From positions 1-48,407 of the forward strand of contig NZCK01000018.1 in NCBI GenBank assembly GCA_002688265.1: 48,407 nucleotides of DNA, read 5' to 3'. Numbering within the stretch: the first letter of the stretch is position 1; the number at the start of each line of letters is the position of its first letter. The notes beneath the pieces are model-generated. The model made no database searches, had not been told where the DNA came from, and was given only the letters and a program-made list of their open reading frames with translations. Below, one piece after another: positions 34,134-42,897 of this stretch. The stretch comes from an archaeon. GTDB lineage: Archaea > Nanobdellota > Nanobdellia > Woesearchaeales > GW2011-AR9. Made by a program: the position numbers and the translations under genes.

Positions 34134-36701
34134 ATGAAATCTGATAAAGAACTCAAAATAGAGCTTAATAAGAAAGCAAGTCATGATCCTGATTCTTACT
34201 ATGCAACCAGTATCCTAAAAAGCGAAGGCTTCAAAAGAAACAAATGCAGCAAATGTAAAATTAATTTCTGGTCTCAAGATAAAGACAGGAAAATCTGTGG
34301 TGACTCTAGTTGCATTGGGGAATTCAGTGTTGCAAATAATGCACTATGCAAAAGACAGCTTTCATACATCAACGTTTGGAATACTTTCAAAGATCATTTT
34401 CAAAAGCGCAATTACCAAGCAATTAATAGGTATCCTGTAGTTGCCAGGTGGAATCCAACAGTAGATTTCACAATCGCGAGTATTGCAGCATTCCAACCAT
34501 ATGTAATCACAGGACAAGTTGACCCACCAGCAAAAAGATTAGTCATTCCTCAATTCTGCCTCCGGTTTGGTGACATTGATAATGTGGGGATCACTGGAAG
34601 TCATTGTACTGGTTTTGTGATGATTGGTCAACATCAGTTCGTGAAGCCAAAGGAATGGGATCAAGATCAAGCTTTCCAAGATATTTATGATTACCTAATC
34701 AAGACTATTGGATTAGACAAGAAGGAATTAATTTTACATGAGGACGCCTGGGCAGGTGGTGGCAATTTTGGCCCTTGTATGGAATTTTTTGCTTTAGGAT
34801 TAGAACTGTTCAACCAAGTGTATATGATGTATGAACAGTTGCCAGATGGCACTACAAAAGAGCTCAGTCAGAAAGTTTTAGATATGGGTTTAGGAATGGA
34901 GAGAATTGCTTGGTTTAGTCAAGGGACAGCTAATGTTTATGAAGCAATTTTTCCAAAGACTCTAAAAAAACTAAGAAATAAAATCAAGATCGAATCTGAT
35001 TTAGAACTTTTCAGCAAATTTTCTAGGTTTGCCGGCAGATTGAATGTGGACGAAGTTGACGATATCAATAAAGAATGGAGTATGGTGGCAAAAGAGTTAG
35101 ATATCAAAAGTGGCGAAGAATTGAAACAGCAAATTATGCCAACAGTAGCAGCTTACGCAGTAACAGAACATACAAGAGCACTTTTAGTAGCTTTAGCAGA
35201 TGGGCAACTTCCGTCAAACAGCGGAGGAGGTTATAACCTACGAGTTATCTTACGAAGATCTTTAAGTTTTATTGACAAATTCAACTGGGAAATTACTTTA
35301 GAAGAAATTGCAAGGTGGCATGCAGAGGAGTTACAAGATTTATTTCCAGAATTAAAAACTAACATTGAAGATGTTGTGAAATTACTTAGGGTAGAACAAA
35401 TAAAATATAACGAGTCAAAAAGGAACGCAGAGTCAATTCTCAAAAATATTAAACTAAACTCAATCACAACAAAAAAACTATTAGAGCTTTATGATAGTAA
35501 TGGTGTAACGCCTGAATTAGTTAAAGAATTTGCAAAGGAACGAAACCACAAGATAGTGATTCCAGACAATTTTTACACTCAAGTTGCTGAATTGCAAGAG
35601 AAAAGAGCACAGAAGAAATCTACACACAAAGCACAACAAAAAATAATTGATGAAAAAACACTGAGCAAGATCCCAGAGACTAAGGTCCAATATTATTTGG
35701 ATTGGAACACACCTGAATTCCAAGCAAAGGTTCTTTACATTAAAGACAAAAAAGTAATCTTAGATCAAAGTTATTTTTATCCAACCAGTGGCGGGCAAGA
35801 GCACGATAATGGCGACGTTGAATCAATTCCAATTGCTTCATTACATAGAGTTGGCAAACATATAATTCATACTCTAGAAGGAAATCCTAACTTCAAAAAG
35901 GGAGACGAAGTAACTTGTCACATTGACATCAATCGTAGAAAACAGCTTGCTCAACATCACACTGGCGCTCATATTGTGGGTGCTGCAGCAAGAAATGTTC
36001 TGGGTAATCATATTAATCAAGCGGGAGCTCACAAAAAAGTGAATGAAGCGCACATTGACCTTACTCATTTTTCTTCGTTAACCAAAGAAGAAGAAAAAGC
36101 AATTGAAGACCGAGCAAATAAAATAATTAAAGAAAGGATTACTGTTAACAAATTTTTCATGGCCCGAACGCAAGCAGAACAAAAATACGGTGTCAGAATT
36201 TACCAAGGGGGGGTTGCTCCAGGTAAAGAATTACGTATGGTTGATATTCAAGGAGTAGATACTCAGGCTTGTGGTGGAACTCATTTAAATAATACAAATG
36301 AAGCAGAGCAAATCATTATCACTAATTCAACTAAGATCAGTGATGGGGTTGTGAGAGTTACTTACAAGGCAGGTAATGCTGCTAAGAAAGCCACAACCCT
36401 GGGGGCTGATGTATTAAGTAAGGCAGCTAAACTGTTAAATTGCAAAAAAGAAGAATTACCAAGTTACGCTGTTGCGTTATTTCAACTTTGGAAAAATGGG
36501 AGGAAAGCTGCTAAGAAGGGAAAGGAATTTTCTAAAGATTTGGTAATAGACAACATAAAAAAAGAAAGTGGTTCTGATTTAGAGATTGCTGAGCAAGTGG
36601 CAGCAGTTTTTCGAGTGCAACCAGAACACATAACAAAAACAATTGAAAGGTTTCAAAAAGAGATAGAAGAATTCGCAAAAAAAGCAAATGAGAAAAACTA
36701 A
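34134..36701 (+). CDS. alaS: Alanyl-tRNA synthetase (archaeal type)
   Basis: This class II synthetase charges tRNA-Ala (855 aa from my start). A zinc-binding N-terminal extension (CSKCKINFWSQDKDRKICGD), the catalytic core (HEDAWAGGGNFGPCMEF; GLGMERIAWFSQG), and the editing domain with metal site HHTGAHIVGAA and CGGTHLN are all present, ending with a C-terminal helical domain. The ORF track starts at 34011, but CATTATAAAA at 34101 lies about 28 nt before ATG 34134, and the archaeal protein begins near KSDKELKIELNKKAS, so I prefer 34134. Archease follows at once. Confidence 0.97.
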   Translation: MKSDKELKIELNKKASHDPDSYYATSILKSEGFKRNKCSKCKINFWSQDKDRKICGDSSCIGEFSVANNALCKRQLSYINVWNTFKDHFQKRNYQAINRYPVVARWNPTVDFTIASIAAFQPYVITGQVDPPAKRLVIPQFCLRFGDIDNVGITGSHCTGFVMIGQHQFVKPKEWDQDQAFQDIYDYLIKTIGLDKKELILHEDAWAGGGNFGPCMEFFALGLELFNQVYMMYEQLPDGTTKELSQKVLDMGLGMERIAWFSQGTANVYEAIFPKTLKKLRNKIKIESDLELFSKFSRFAGRLNVDEVDDINKEWSMVAKELDIKSGEELKQQIMPTVAAYAVTEHTRALLVALADGQLPSNSGGGYNLRVILRRSLSFIDKFNWEITLEEIARWHAEELQDLFPELKTNIEDVVKLLRVEQIKYNESKRNAESILKNIKLNSITTKKLLELYDSNGVTPELVKEFAKERNHKIVIPDNFYTQVAELQEKRAQKKSTHKAQQKIIDEKTLSKIPETKVQYYLDWNTPEFQAKVLYIKDKKVILDQSYFYPTSGGQEHDNGDVESIPIASLHRVGKHIIHTLEGNPNFKKGDEVTCHIDINRRKQLAQHHTGAHIVGAAARNVLGNHINQAGAHKKVNEAHIDLTHFSSLTKEEEKAIEDRANKIIKERITVNKFFMARTQAEQKYGVRIYQGGVAPGKELRMVDIQGVDTQACGGTHLNNTNEAEQIIITNSTKISDGVVRVTYKAGNAAKKATTLGADVLSKAAKLLNCKKEELPSYAVALFQLWKNGRKAAKKGKEFSKDLVIDNIKKESGSDLEIAEQVAAVFRVQPEHITKTIERFQKEIEEFAKKANEKN

Positions 36702-36702
36702 C

Positions 36703-37134
36703 ATGAAGAACCAATACACTTTCTTAGATCATACTGCTGATGTTTTGTTTCAGGCAACTGCAAAAACAATTGAAGAATTGTTTCGGCAAGCAGGACTTGC
36801 TACTTTTGCAACCATGACTGATTTAGAAACAGTGGGAACAACAGAAAAAAGAAAATTTACAATTACTGCAAACACTATTGAATATTTGTTGTTCGATTTC
36901 CTTGACGAGTTATTAATGTTCAAAGACTCCGAAATTTTATTTTTTAGTGATTTTAAAATTAATATCCAGAAAACAGAAGAAGAAAAATTTCAACTTAATG
37001 CAGTTTGTTTTGGTGAACCAGTAACTGAAGGTAAACATGATCGCAAACTTGATGTAAAAGCAATTACTCTGCATCTTTTCGAGGTCAAAGAAGTAAAAGA
37101 TGGTTGGTCTTGTCAAGTTCTTTTGGATATTTAA
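36703..37134 (+). CDS. Archease, activator of the RtcB tRNA ligase
   Basis: This small acidic protein (143 aa from ATG 36703) carries the archease signatures TFLDHTADVLFQATAKTIEE, DFLDELLMF and HDRKLDVKAITLH, whose Asp/His residues bind metal. Archease speeds guanylylation and turnover of RtcB, the ligase that joins tRNA exons and other 3'-phosphate ends. The alternative ATG at 36688 overlaps the end of alaS by 14 nt. Three of the four tRNA genes in the window have introns, which explains the need for this system. RtcB itself is not here. Confidence 0.95.
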   Translation: MKNQYTFLDHTADVLFQATAKTIEELFRQAGLATFATMTDLETVGTTEKRKFTITANTIEYLLFDFLDELLMFKDSEILFFSDFKINIQKTEEEKFQLNAVCFGEPVTEGKHDRKLDVKAITLHLFEVKEVKDGWSCQVLLDI

Positions 37135-37153
37135 TTAAGATAATTTCCACATA

Positions 37154-37305
37154 AATTTATAAAGAAAACCTATATTTTGAGTAATATCAAGGGGTAAGCA
37201 GGTTAAGGCTCGCTTATACTGGAGATAAGAAAACAAAGTTCATTAAACTGGACAAATCAAAATTCTTTTTCTCTTAAAACTTGAATAACATTTGGTGAAA
37301 AAATA
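37154..37305 (+). promoter_or_regulatory. Promoter and long structured leader of uS15
   Basis: AATTTATAAAG at 37154-37164 should start transcription near 37187, leaving about 119 nt of leader before the uS15 ATG. The leader includes GTAAGC...GCTTAT pairing (37194-37217) and ends with a GGTGA Shine-Dalgarno. Most operon-leading genes here look leaderless, so this long leader may allow feedback by S15. The fold was judged by eye. Confidence 0.45.
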
Positions 37306-37758
37306 ATGGCAAGAATGCATAGTAGAAAGAAAGGAAAAGCAGGATCACGTAGACCTCATGGCGACAAACCTGCTTGGACAAGTTATAGTGAAAAAGAAAT
37401 AGCAAAACTAGCACAGAAGTATCAAAAGCAAGGAAAAAGCACTAGTGAAATCGGAATGATTATGAGGGATACTTATGGTATTGCTTCAGTTAGAGCAATT
37501 ACTGGCAAAAAGATTGGCGCTCATTTAGATGCTGCTGGTTTGAAGAAAGAAATTCCTGAAGATATGATGGATTTAATAAAGCGTCTTGTTGCGATTCAAA
37601 CACATATTGAGAAGAACAAGCAAGATCAAACGGCTAAGCGTGGACGTTTGTTAACAGATTCCAAAATCCGAAGGTTGGAGAAGTATTACAAATCAACTGG
37701 AAGATTATCTAAGGAGTGGAAACTAGACAGAAAACGTCTTAAGATGTATTTGGAGTAA
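37306..37758 (+). CDS. rps15: Ribosomal protein uS15
   Basis: This 150-residue small-subunit protein has the archaeal/eukaryotic N-terminal extension MARMHSRKKGKAGSRRPHGD, then WTSYSEKEIAKLAQKYQKQG and the S15 core with RLLTDSKIRRLEKYYKSTGRL. uS15 binds helix 22 of 16S rRNA early in assembly. It is preceded by a GGTGA Shine-Dalgarno and a roughly 120-nt leader. A T-rich region follows the stop and meets the convergent zinc-ribbon gene. Confidence 0.98.
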   Translation: MARMHSRKKGKAGSRRPHGDKPAWTSYSEKEIAKLAQKYQKQGKSTSEIGMIMRDTYGIASVRAITGKKIGAHLDAAGLKKEIPEDMMDLIKRLVAIQTHIEKNKQDQTAKRGRLLTDSKIRRLEKYYKSTGRLSKEWKLDRKRLKMYLE

Positions 37759-37773
37759 ACTTTTTTATTTTTT

Positions 37774-38001
37774 TCAATTTTCTTTTTTGTGCACAATTTC
37801 TTTATTAACTTCTCTACAGATCAAAACAGCTTCTCTTGGCGCATATGGTCCTTTGTACCTAACAGCCACACCTCTGCCTTTAAGGATAACTTTCTCTTTG
37901 CGATTGCAACGAAAACAGTGGTAACTATACTTTCGAATATCTTTGCTTTGGCCAGTACCATAGAGTTTACATTGGTTGCAGAGGAAGAGGTAGTTGTACA
38001 T
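37774..38001 (-). CDS. Small zinc-ribbon protein
   Basis: This protein has two CxxC knuckles (FLCNQCKLYG and YHCFRCNRKEKV) separated by about 17 residues, then a basic beta segment (VAVRYKGPYAPREAVLI). I prefer ATG 38001 (75 aa); the track's start at 38013 is a TTG. A good GGAGTGAT Shine-Dalgarno lies upstream of both. The family is unknown to me; a nucleic-acid-binding or ribosome-associated role is plausible given the zinc ribbon and neighbouring uS15 gene. The 115-aa plus-strand ORF over it is a shadow. Confidence 0.75.
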   Translation of the reverse strand: MYNYLFLCNQCKLYGTGQSKDIRKYSYHCFRCNRKEKVILKGRGVAVRYKGPYAPREAVLICREVNKEIVHKKEN

Positions 38002-38108
38002 CAAATGAATCAAGTATCACTCCTTCTTAAGTCTCACACACACTTGACCAGTGACCAGTGGAAAAGAACAGTTAATTTTATAAAGAAAAATATGGCTGGC
38101 ATTAGTAC

Positions 38109-38181
38109 AGCCCCGTGGTGTAGTGGACTATCATAATGCCCTTTGGAGGCATTGACCACGGTTCGAATCCGTGCGGGGCTA
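38109..38181 (+). tRNA. tRNA-Gln(UUG)
   Basis: Acceptor AGCCCCG/CGGGGCT with A1-U72, D-arm GTGT..., anticodon stem ATGCC/GGCAT with loop CTTTGGA (anticodon TTG) and T-arm CACGG-TTCGAAT-CCGTG fold without mismatches apart from the usual D-arm wobble. No intron. A1-U72 is a known identity element for archaeal GatDE, encoded in part at 22450. A TATA box TTTTATAAAG lies near 38075, and TTTTT follows as terminator. Confidence 0.96.
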
Positions 38182-38239
38182 CTTTTTCTACCCCTCAAAA
38201 TCAATTATCTTTTTATAATAAAGAGAAAAAACACCACAG

Positions 38240-38665
38240 ATGAATGCTTTAGATGAAGTTGTTAACATATTATGTAAGAAGGGCTGGGGTCTTTATGAGG
38301 TCACAAAAGAAACTGGGAACGATTATAGCTTAATAATAAAGCGAGGGACATTAAATGAGTTAAGAGAGGATCAAACAGCAGTTGTATTGCCTTACGCATC
38401 AACTACTGATGAAGCAAATAAAGAATACCAAAATACCTTATCTACAGGGCAAATTCCCACCTTAAATCTTGAAGGAAACCCGATAACAATCCGAGCGTTA
38501 AAAATAGGATCTGATCTAATACATATATTGCCGTATGATGAAGATGAAACAATAATTTTTAGTTATGCTGAATTTCTTGAAGACGTAAGAACAATTATTC
38601 CTTATGTACCTCGTGGAGTTGATGCATTTGTTATGTGGGGGGGATCTGTAGTTGATGATTGCTAA
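38240..38665 (+). CDS. Hypothetical protein
   Basis: This 141-residue acidic soluble protein is unknown to me. It alternates strands and helices (VVNILCKKGWGLYEVTKETG; NPITIRALKIGSDLIHILPY) and has no membrane helix or metal motif. It follows tRNA-Gln and precedes the FBPase-like gene, both on the plus strand. A TATA-like TTTTATAATAAAG lies about 28 nt before the ATG. No sign of transfer is visible. Confidence 0.68.
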   Translation: MNALDEVVNILCKKGWGLYEVTKETGNDYSLIIKRGTLNELREDQTAVVLPYASTTDEANKEYQNTLSTGQIPTLNLEGNPITIRALKIGSDLIHILPYDEDETIIFSYAEFLEDVRTIIPYVPRGVDAFVMWGGSVVDDC

Positions 38666-38737
38666 ATTCAATAGAACTCTCTTCTATAACTTCCATTCTT
38701 TTTGTTTAAATAATAATCTTTTTTTAATAATATCAAG

Positions 38738-39724
38738 ATGGACCCAGAGACTATAGATCAGTTAGTAAATGTTGGAATCAGATTAAGGACACACCAATCA
38801 GCAAATGTAGGAGAACCTCCAGAAGAACGTGTTGAACATCAACTTCGAAGATTAATGGCTTGTGTTGCTGATGTTACAATTGATATCAGTGAAGACTTAC
38901 GAGAAGTTATGAGGGGATATAATGGAACTCAGAATACTTTTGGTGAATCACAAATTAAATTGGACGTTCTAGCTGACCATAGATTAATGAAACATCTTGA
39001 ACAGGAAACTAGTTTTCAAGTAAGACAATTAGCTTCAGAGGAATCCGATGAAATAAAAACTCTTAGCACAGGAGATGGCAGATACTCTGTAACTTTTGAT
39101 CCTTTAGATGGCAGTTCTGTAGTTGACGCAAATTTTTCAGTAGGGACCATTGTTGGTTTTTACGAAGGAGATTTGCTTGATGGAAAACCAGGAAGAGAAT
39201 CTTTAGCTGGTGCCATGTACGTTTTGTATGGTCCAGCAACAACTTTAGTTTATGCAGTTCCTGGAGAAGGTGCTCACGAATTTGTTTTACGCAACGGTCG
39301 TTTTATTCTTGAAAAAGAGCATTTACAAATGCAAGAGCAAGGTAAAATTTATGGGCCTGGTGCTAATGTTAACAAATGGCTCCCTGAGCATAGGGAATTC
39401 ATCAAAGACATACAAAGACAAGGTCACCGATTAAGGTACAGTGGTGCTTTAGTAGCTGATGCCAATCATATTTTTTCTAAAGGGGGAGGAATTTTTGCTT
39501 ATCCTGTTTTAACAGATGCCCCTAGAAGTAAACTACGTTTACTGTTTGAACTGCAACCTTTAGCGTTAATTGCTGAAGAGATGGGTGGCGCAGCCACAGA
39601 TGGAATCACTCCAATTTTAGATTTAGTTCCTAAAAAGTTAGAAGAGAGATCTCCAATTTACATTGGCAGCAGAAGAGAAGTAGAGTTAGCTAAGGAGTAC
39701 CTTACAGGGCAGAGGGTTTCTTAA
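38738..39724 (+). CDS. Class I fructose-1,6-bisphosphatase / sedoheptulose-1,7-bisphosphatase family
   Basis: This 328-residue metal-dependent sugar phosphatase has the family motifs SEESDEI, the metal site FDPLDGSSVVDANFSVGTI near residue 120, LRYSGALVADANHIFSKGGG and KLRLLFELQPLALIAEEMGG. The DANFSVGTI form and the LLFELQPLAL stretch look closer to SBPases than to typical FBPases. It would act in gluconeogenesis or in a pentose-phosphate-type route. Most archaea use other FBPase classes, so lateral origin is possible. TTTAAATAA about 30 nt before the ATG indicates leaderless expression. Confidence 0.93.
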   Translation: MDPETIDQLVNVGIRLRTHQSANVGEPPEERVEHQLRRLMACVADVTIDISEDLREVMRGYNGTQNTFGESQIKLDVLADHRLMKHLEQETSFQVRQLASEESDEIKTLSTGDGRYSVTFDPLDGSSVVDANFSVGTIVGFYEGDLLDGKPGRESLAGAMYVLYGPATTLVYAVPGEGAHEFVLRNGRFILEKEHLQMQEQGKIYGPGANVNKWLPEHREFIKDIQRQGHRLRYSGALVADANHIFSKGGGIFAYPVLTDAPRSKLRLLFELQPLALIAEEMGGAATDGITPILDLVPKKLEERSPIYIGSRREVELAKEYLTGQRVS

Positions 39725-39795
39725 GAATAGAGTTACATAAAATAAAATATAAAAAAATTAAAGAAAAAACAAAATTAAAACCTTTCTGGTTCCGG

Positions 39796-39833
39796 AAACC
39801 TTTTGGTTCCAGCAACTATGTTGCTGTGAATGT
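39796..39833 (+). repeat. Dispersed palindromic repeat, copy 2
   Basis: AAACCTTTTGGTTCCAGCAA followed by CTATGTTGCTGTGAATG resembles the element at 34040. It contains the hairpin CAGCAAC-TAT-GTTGCTG. A partial repeat of its left end (AAAACCTTTCTGGTTCC) directly precedes it. It lies between two convergent genes. Confidence 0.5.
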
Positions 39834-39841
39834 TTCATCTC

Positions 39842-40246
39842 CTAGAACTTTTCTTTGCCGGTTAGTTTCTTTTCAAGTGACCAAACTCCTGCTCCGTCAC
39901 GCATTAACACTAGGAACGCAACGAAGTACAAAACTGCTGCTTCTCCACCTGAAGTTAAGGGGTTTAAACCTAAGTGCATGTAAAAATACGCAACTAACAT
40001 AGTGATTGCTCCACCTAGTGCACCAAGTCTAGTCCAGAATCCAAGTAAGATTGCAAGACCTGCTAAAGTTTCAACCACGCCAGCAACGCCCATGAGTGAC
40101 CCTAATTCCATTGCTGTTCCACCGAACCATCCAAATAGTTTTCCACTTCCGTACATAAAGAACATTAAACCTACTAATACTCGAAACACTCCATAGAATT
40201 GATTTCCATATTTACTCAGACAATCTAAGCCACATTTTCCTTTCAT
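39842..40246 (-). CDS. DoxX family membrane protein
   Basis: This 134-residue protein has four membrane helices and the DoxX signatures FYGVFRVLVGLMFFMYGSGKLFG, GVVETLAGLAILLGFWTRLGAL and VAYFYMHLG. DoxX-type proteins occur with thiol/quinone oxidation or as stress-related membrane proteins; the exact role here is unknown. A short Cys-containing N-terminus (MKGKCGLDCLSKYG) could be redox active. A GGTGTTATT-type Shine-Dalgarno precedes the ATG. Confidence 0.92.
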   Translation of the reverse strand: MKGKCGLDCLSKYGNQFYGVFRVLVGLMFFMYGSGKLFGWFGGTAMELGSLMGVAGVVETLAGLAILLGFWTRLGALGGAITMLVAYFYMHLGLNPLTSGGEAAVLYFVAFLVLMRDGAGVWSLEKKLTGKEKF

Positions 40247-40323
40247 AATAACACCTCATAATCTAAACCTTAACAATGGTTAATAATTTATAATACTTTT
40301 GAAAGAACATTTTAAGAAAAAAG

Positions 40324-40429
40324 TGTGGACGGCAGGGTTCGAACCTGCGTAAGCACTAAGCTACTGGGTTTCATAGGTTTACAAACAACCCCCTAAGCCC
40401 AGCCCGTTTGACCACTCCGGCACGTCCAC
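40324..40429 (-). tRNA. tRNA-Leu(UAG), class II, with 22-nt intron
   Basis: Acceptor GTGGACG/CGTCCAC, anticodon stem CTGGG/CCCAG, variable arm AGC-TTAGT-GCT and T-arm GCAGG-TTCGAAC-CCTGC all fold. The anticodon loop is split: exon 1 ends CTTAGG (40392) and exon 2 resumes with A (40369), giving CTTAGGA and anticodon TAG. The intron sits at the canonical 37/38 site, with bulges GG^G and AA^A and inner hairpin GGTT/AACC. One U-U mismatch weakens the central helix. Confidence 0.95.
40370..40391 (-). other. tRNA-Leu(UAG) intron, position 37/38
   Basis: This 22-nt intron (GGGTTGTTTGTAAACCTATG then AA) forms a minimal GGTT-AACC stem with a short loop and the two 3-nt bulges needed by the archaeal splicing endonuclease. 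Confidence 0.85.
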
Positions 40430-40539
40430 GTGAAACAGATGTTTCTTCCTTACTGCCAAAGTAATGTAGCCTAACTTTCATATCTTGTCATTAAAGTTAT
40501 TTAAAAAGATATCGTAAAATAAAGAAAAAATAAAAAAAC

Positions 40540-41094
40540 TCAACTAAAATCCATTATCACAACTCCAATAGTTGTACTTCCTTCTGAATTTGTTTCAACT
40601 GATAGCATAACTGAACATCCTGCTTGCAGAGCAATATCAAAGTCTCCGGTTACCCAAGTTTTACTACCTCTGTTCCATTCGCTTTCTTCGAACCAAACAT
40701 CAACCATCTGTGAATCAAACCAATCTTGAATTGTAGATTCATCATCAGAACTTAAGTAAGCGGATTGACTAATTCCTGCTGAACCTGCACTGTTATCAAT
40801 ATCTGCAGCATTACTTGTTTCAACAGCAGATCCCGGATATTCTGGCACTACACAATCTCCGCTATTTGTTGCAGGAGCGAGAGCTGCAGCATCAGTGTCT
40901 AAAATAGAATCATCTGCTGTTGCTTCTTCAATTCCCTCTTCAATAGTTTCTTGTAAGTCTTCAACTCCTTGCTCAACTTCATCTTCAAGGTCAGCTATGT
41001 AATCATCAACTGCAGCTTCTTGTTCTACTGAACAAGAGAATAAAAACAAACTTACAACAATGAGCATAATTCCAATTAATATTTTTTGTTTCAT
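40540..41094 (-). CDS. Predicted acidic lipoprotein
   Basis: This 184-residue exported protein starts with a lipoprotein-type signal (GIMLIVVSLFLFSC, Cys about residue 21), then a very acidic helical region (DDYIADLEDEVEQGVEDLQE) and a C-terminal beta-rich domain (DCVVPEYPGSAVE; DWFDSQMVDVWFEES; ALQAGCSVMLSVETNSEGST). Two further cysteines could form a disulfide. The final domain recalls small extracellular domains that follow a PxYPG motif, but I cannot name a family. It is next to another secreted-protein gene on the same strand. Confidence 0.8.
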   Translation of the reverse strand: MKQKILIGIMLIVVSLFLFSCSVEQEAAVDDYIADLEDEVEQGVEDLQETIEEGIEEATADDSILDTDAAALAPATNSGDCVVPEYPGSAVETSNAADIDNSAGSAGISQSAYLSSDDESTIQDWFDSQMVDVWFEESEWNRGSKTWVTGDFDIALQAGCSVMLSVETNSEGSTTIGVVIMDFS

Positions 41095-41154
41095 GGCTAC
41101 CTTATGTAATGGAAACTATATAATTTTTACTTATAATAAAATCAAAAAACATTC

Positions 41155-42750
41155 TCAACTATACACAGGATTGACTTGATTCAAAGTTGTACAACGTAAT
41201 TGCAAACCAGACACAACGTCTTTGTTATTCCTCTCAACCGTGTAAACTCTAAGGCCACTAATTCCAGTAACAGTACCTTCTCCATGAGTTGAACAAAATG
41301 CTTCCATGTTAGCAGTAGTTGATAATGTTGTAGCAAGTGGAACTTCTGACCAGATATTATAATACTCTTCTAAAACAATTTCGCTAGAATCTTGAGGCAC
41401 GTAATGTCTTTGTGCATCTAGTTTCTTAATGAATTCTATTGGCCCTGCGGTTGTATAAAATCCCCTCAGACCATTAACAACTCTACTAGCTTCGTTATCA
41501 AATCCTCCATTGTTAAGGTTAGTCCCCCAACCAACATTAGAGAATGAACTGATGTCTAAAACAGTGTCTGTGCCAGCTGGAGCGCAGTATAGGGTAATTC
41601 CATAGATCTGTTGTTTTGTCAAGTAAACTTCTGAAGCCACTTCCATTGTAGAAACTAACATTCCTTCTGGGCAACTAAGGTCAGTTTCAAATTCTCCGGA
41701 ATCAAAAGCCCGAATGATTTCTGATTCTAATACATCTATGAGTTCACTATCAACTTGCCAAACTAAAATTTCTGTAGTCTCTTGAAACTCAGAGTCTGGT
41801 AGGGAACTATCGTTATCACTATTACCAAAAATTCCTTTGAACCAACTAAATACTTGTTCTATAATACCTGAAAAGATATTGTTTGAGGAATCTTCTTCTT
41901 CTTCTTCTTCTTCTTCCTCTTCCGCAGGCACCTCATCAACAGCATTTTCAAGAGCTTCTTCTATTTCATCATTTGCATCCTCGACCTCTTCTAAACAAAC
42001 ACCTTCGTTGCAGCCATTATCGCAAGTTTTAGCATATTGGTGAATAAAAGTTTGTCCATCAGGGCCATACAATCCATCTGCGCAGAAATGTTCAACTAAA
42101 GTTGTTTCATCTAAACAATAATCTGTAATTGGACTTTCCAAATCTAATCCTGTACCTAAACTAATCTCAGAATACTCATGTGTCATTGTTCCTTGTACAT
42201 TATAATCTGATCCTCCATCGGAGTCAAGACATTGTATTGTTTCAGAACCATCACCATCTTCTTCATTAGTGCTATCTTCAGTTTCATTATCATCATCACC
42301 TGAAATAGAGTCTGCAGCATTATCAGTTTCGAAATTAGTATTTTCAAAAGAATAAGCAACTCTACAGATTCCACTATTTGTAAATCCAGAGACTCCAATG
42401 TATTGGTAATTTACTGTATCGTTTTCTACAAACTTGTATACTTCATTAACTCTAATTGTGGTCGTCCCACTTGAAGGATCTGATCCAAATGTTAAGTCGA
42501 TTTCACAGGTTTCTGCTATGGGATCAGACGTAGTTACATACAAAGAGTACCACTCTCTGTCTGTGTTAACAGGATAAGTGTGTAGGTAACTAGATCTGGC
42601 ACTTGAGCTTGCTACATACGTTGAGTCTGAGTAATCAGTGTCTACAATGAAGGAATCAAATGTTCCTGTGTATTCAGCTGCCAAGGTAGCAGTGGATAAT
42701 GAAAATATGAACATAGCACATAGTAAAGATAAAACCAATAGTTTTTTCAT
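41155..42750 (-). CDS. Large secreted protein with Cys-containing surface module
   Basis: This 531-residue protein has a Sec signal peptide (cleavage likely after TATLAA near residue 24). The first domain is beta-rich; then comes an acidic stretch, a Cys module (CLDSDGGSDYNVQGTMTHEY ... DYCLDETTLVEHFC ... CDNGCNEGVCL) that resembles repeats seen on other archaeal surface proteins, an EEEEEEEEE stretch, an amphipathic FSWFKGIFG segment and a C-terminal domain of about 200 residues with scattered cysteines. No C-terminal membrane helix is present, so it is either released or held by partners. The function is unknown. Confidence 0.8.
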   Translation of the reverse strand: MKKLLVLSLLCAMFIFSLSTATLAAEYTGTFDSFIVDTDYSDSTYVASSSARSSYLHTYPVNTDREWYSLYVTTSDPIAETCEIDLTFGSDPSSGTTTIRVNEVYKFVENDTVNYQYIGVSGFTNSGICRVAYSFENTNFETDNAADSISGDDDNETEDSTNEEDGDGSETIQCLDSDGGSDYNVQGTMTHEYSEISLGTGLDLESPITDYCLDETTLVEHFCADGLYGPDGQTFIHQYAKTCDNGCNEGVCLEEVEDANDEIEEALENAVDEVPAEEEEEEEEEEDSSNNIFSGIIEQVFSWFKGIFGNSDNDSSLPDSEFQETTEILVWQVDSELIDVLESEIIRAFDSGEFETDLSCPEGMLVSTMEVASEVYLTKQQIYGITLYCAPAGTDTVLDISSFSNVGWGTNLNNGGFDNEASRVVNGLRGFYTTAGPIEFIKKLDAQRHYVPQDSSEIVLEEYYNIWSEVPLATTLSTTANMEAFCSTHGEGTVTGISGLRVYTVERNNKDVVSGLQLRCTTLNQVNPVYS

Positions 42751-42897
42751 TTTGTTCCCCTCGTTGTGATTAATTTATTCTAAAGTATAATAATAAAATA
42801 CAAAGTTTTATTGAAATATAAAAATTGCCTAAGTTTAGTACAAATATTTCTTTTCTACAGCACAAGATACAATATCAAGCATAGCTTTCCAAGAATT

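Noticed and set aside
37789-38136. 115-aa plus-strand ORF
   Set aside because: It is a shadow of the minus-strand zinc-ribbon gene and runs into tRNA-Gln; the minus frame has CxxC knuckles and a Shine-Dalgarno.
41837-42043. 68-aa Ser-run ORF on plus strand
   Set aside because: It is antisense to the Glu run of the secreted protein at 41155-42750.
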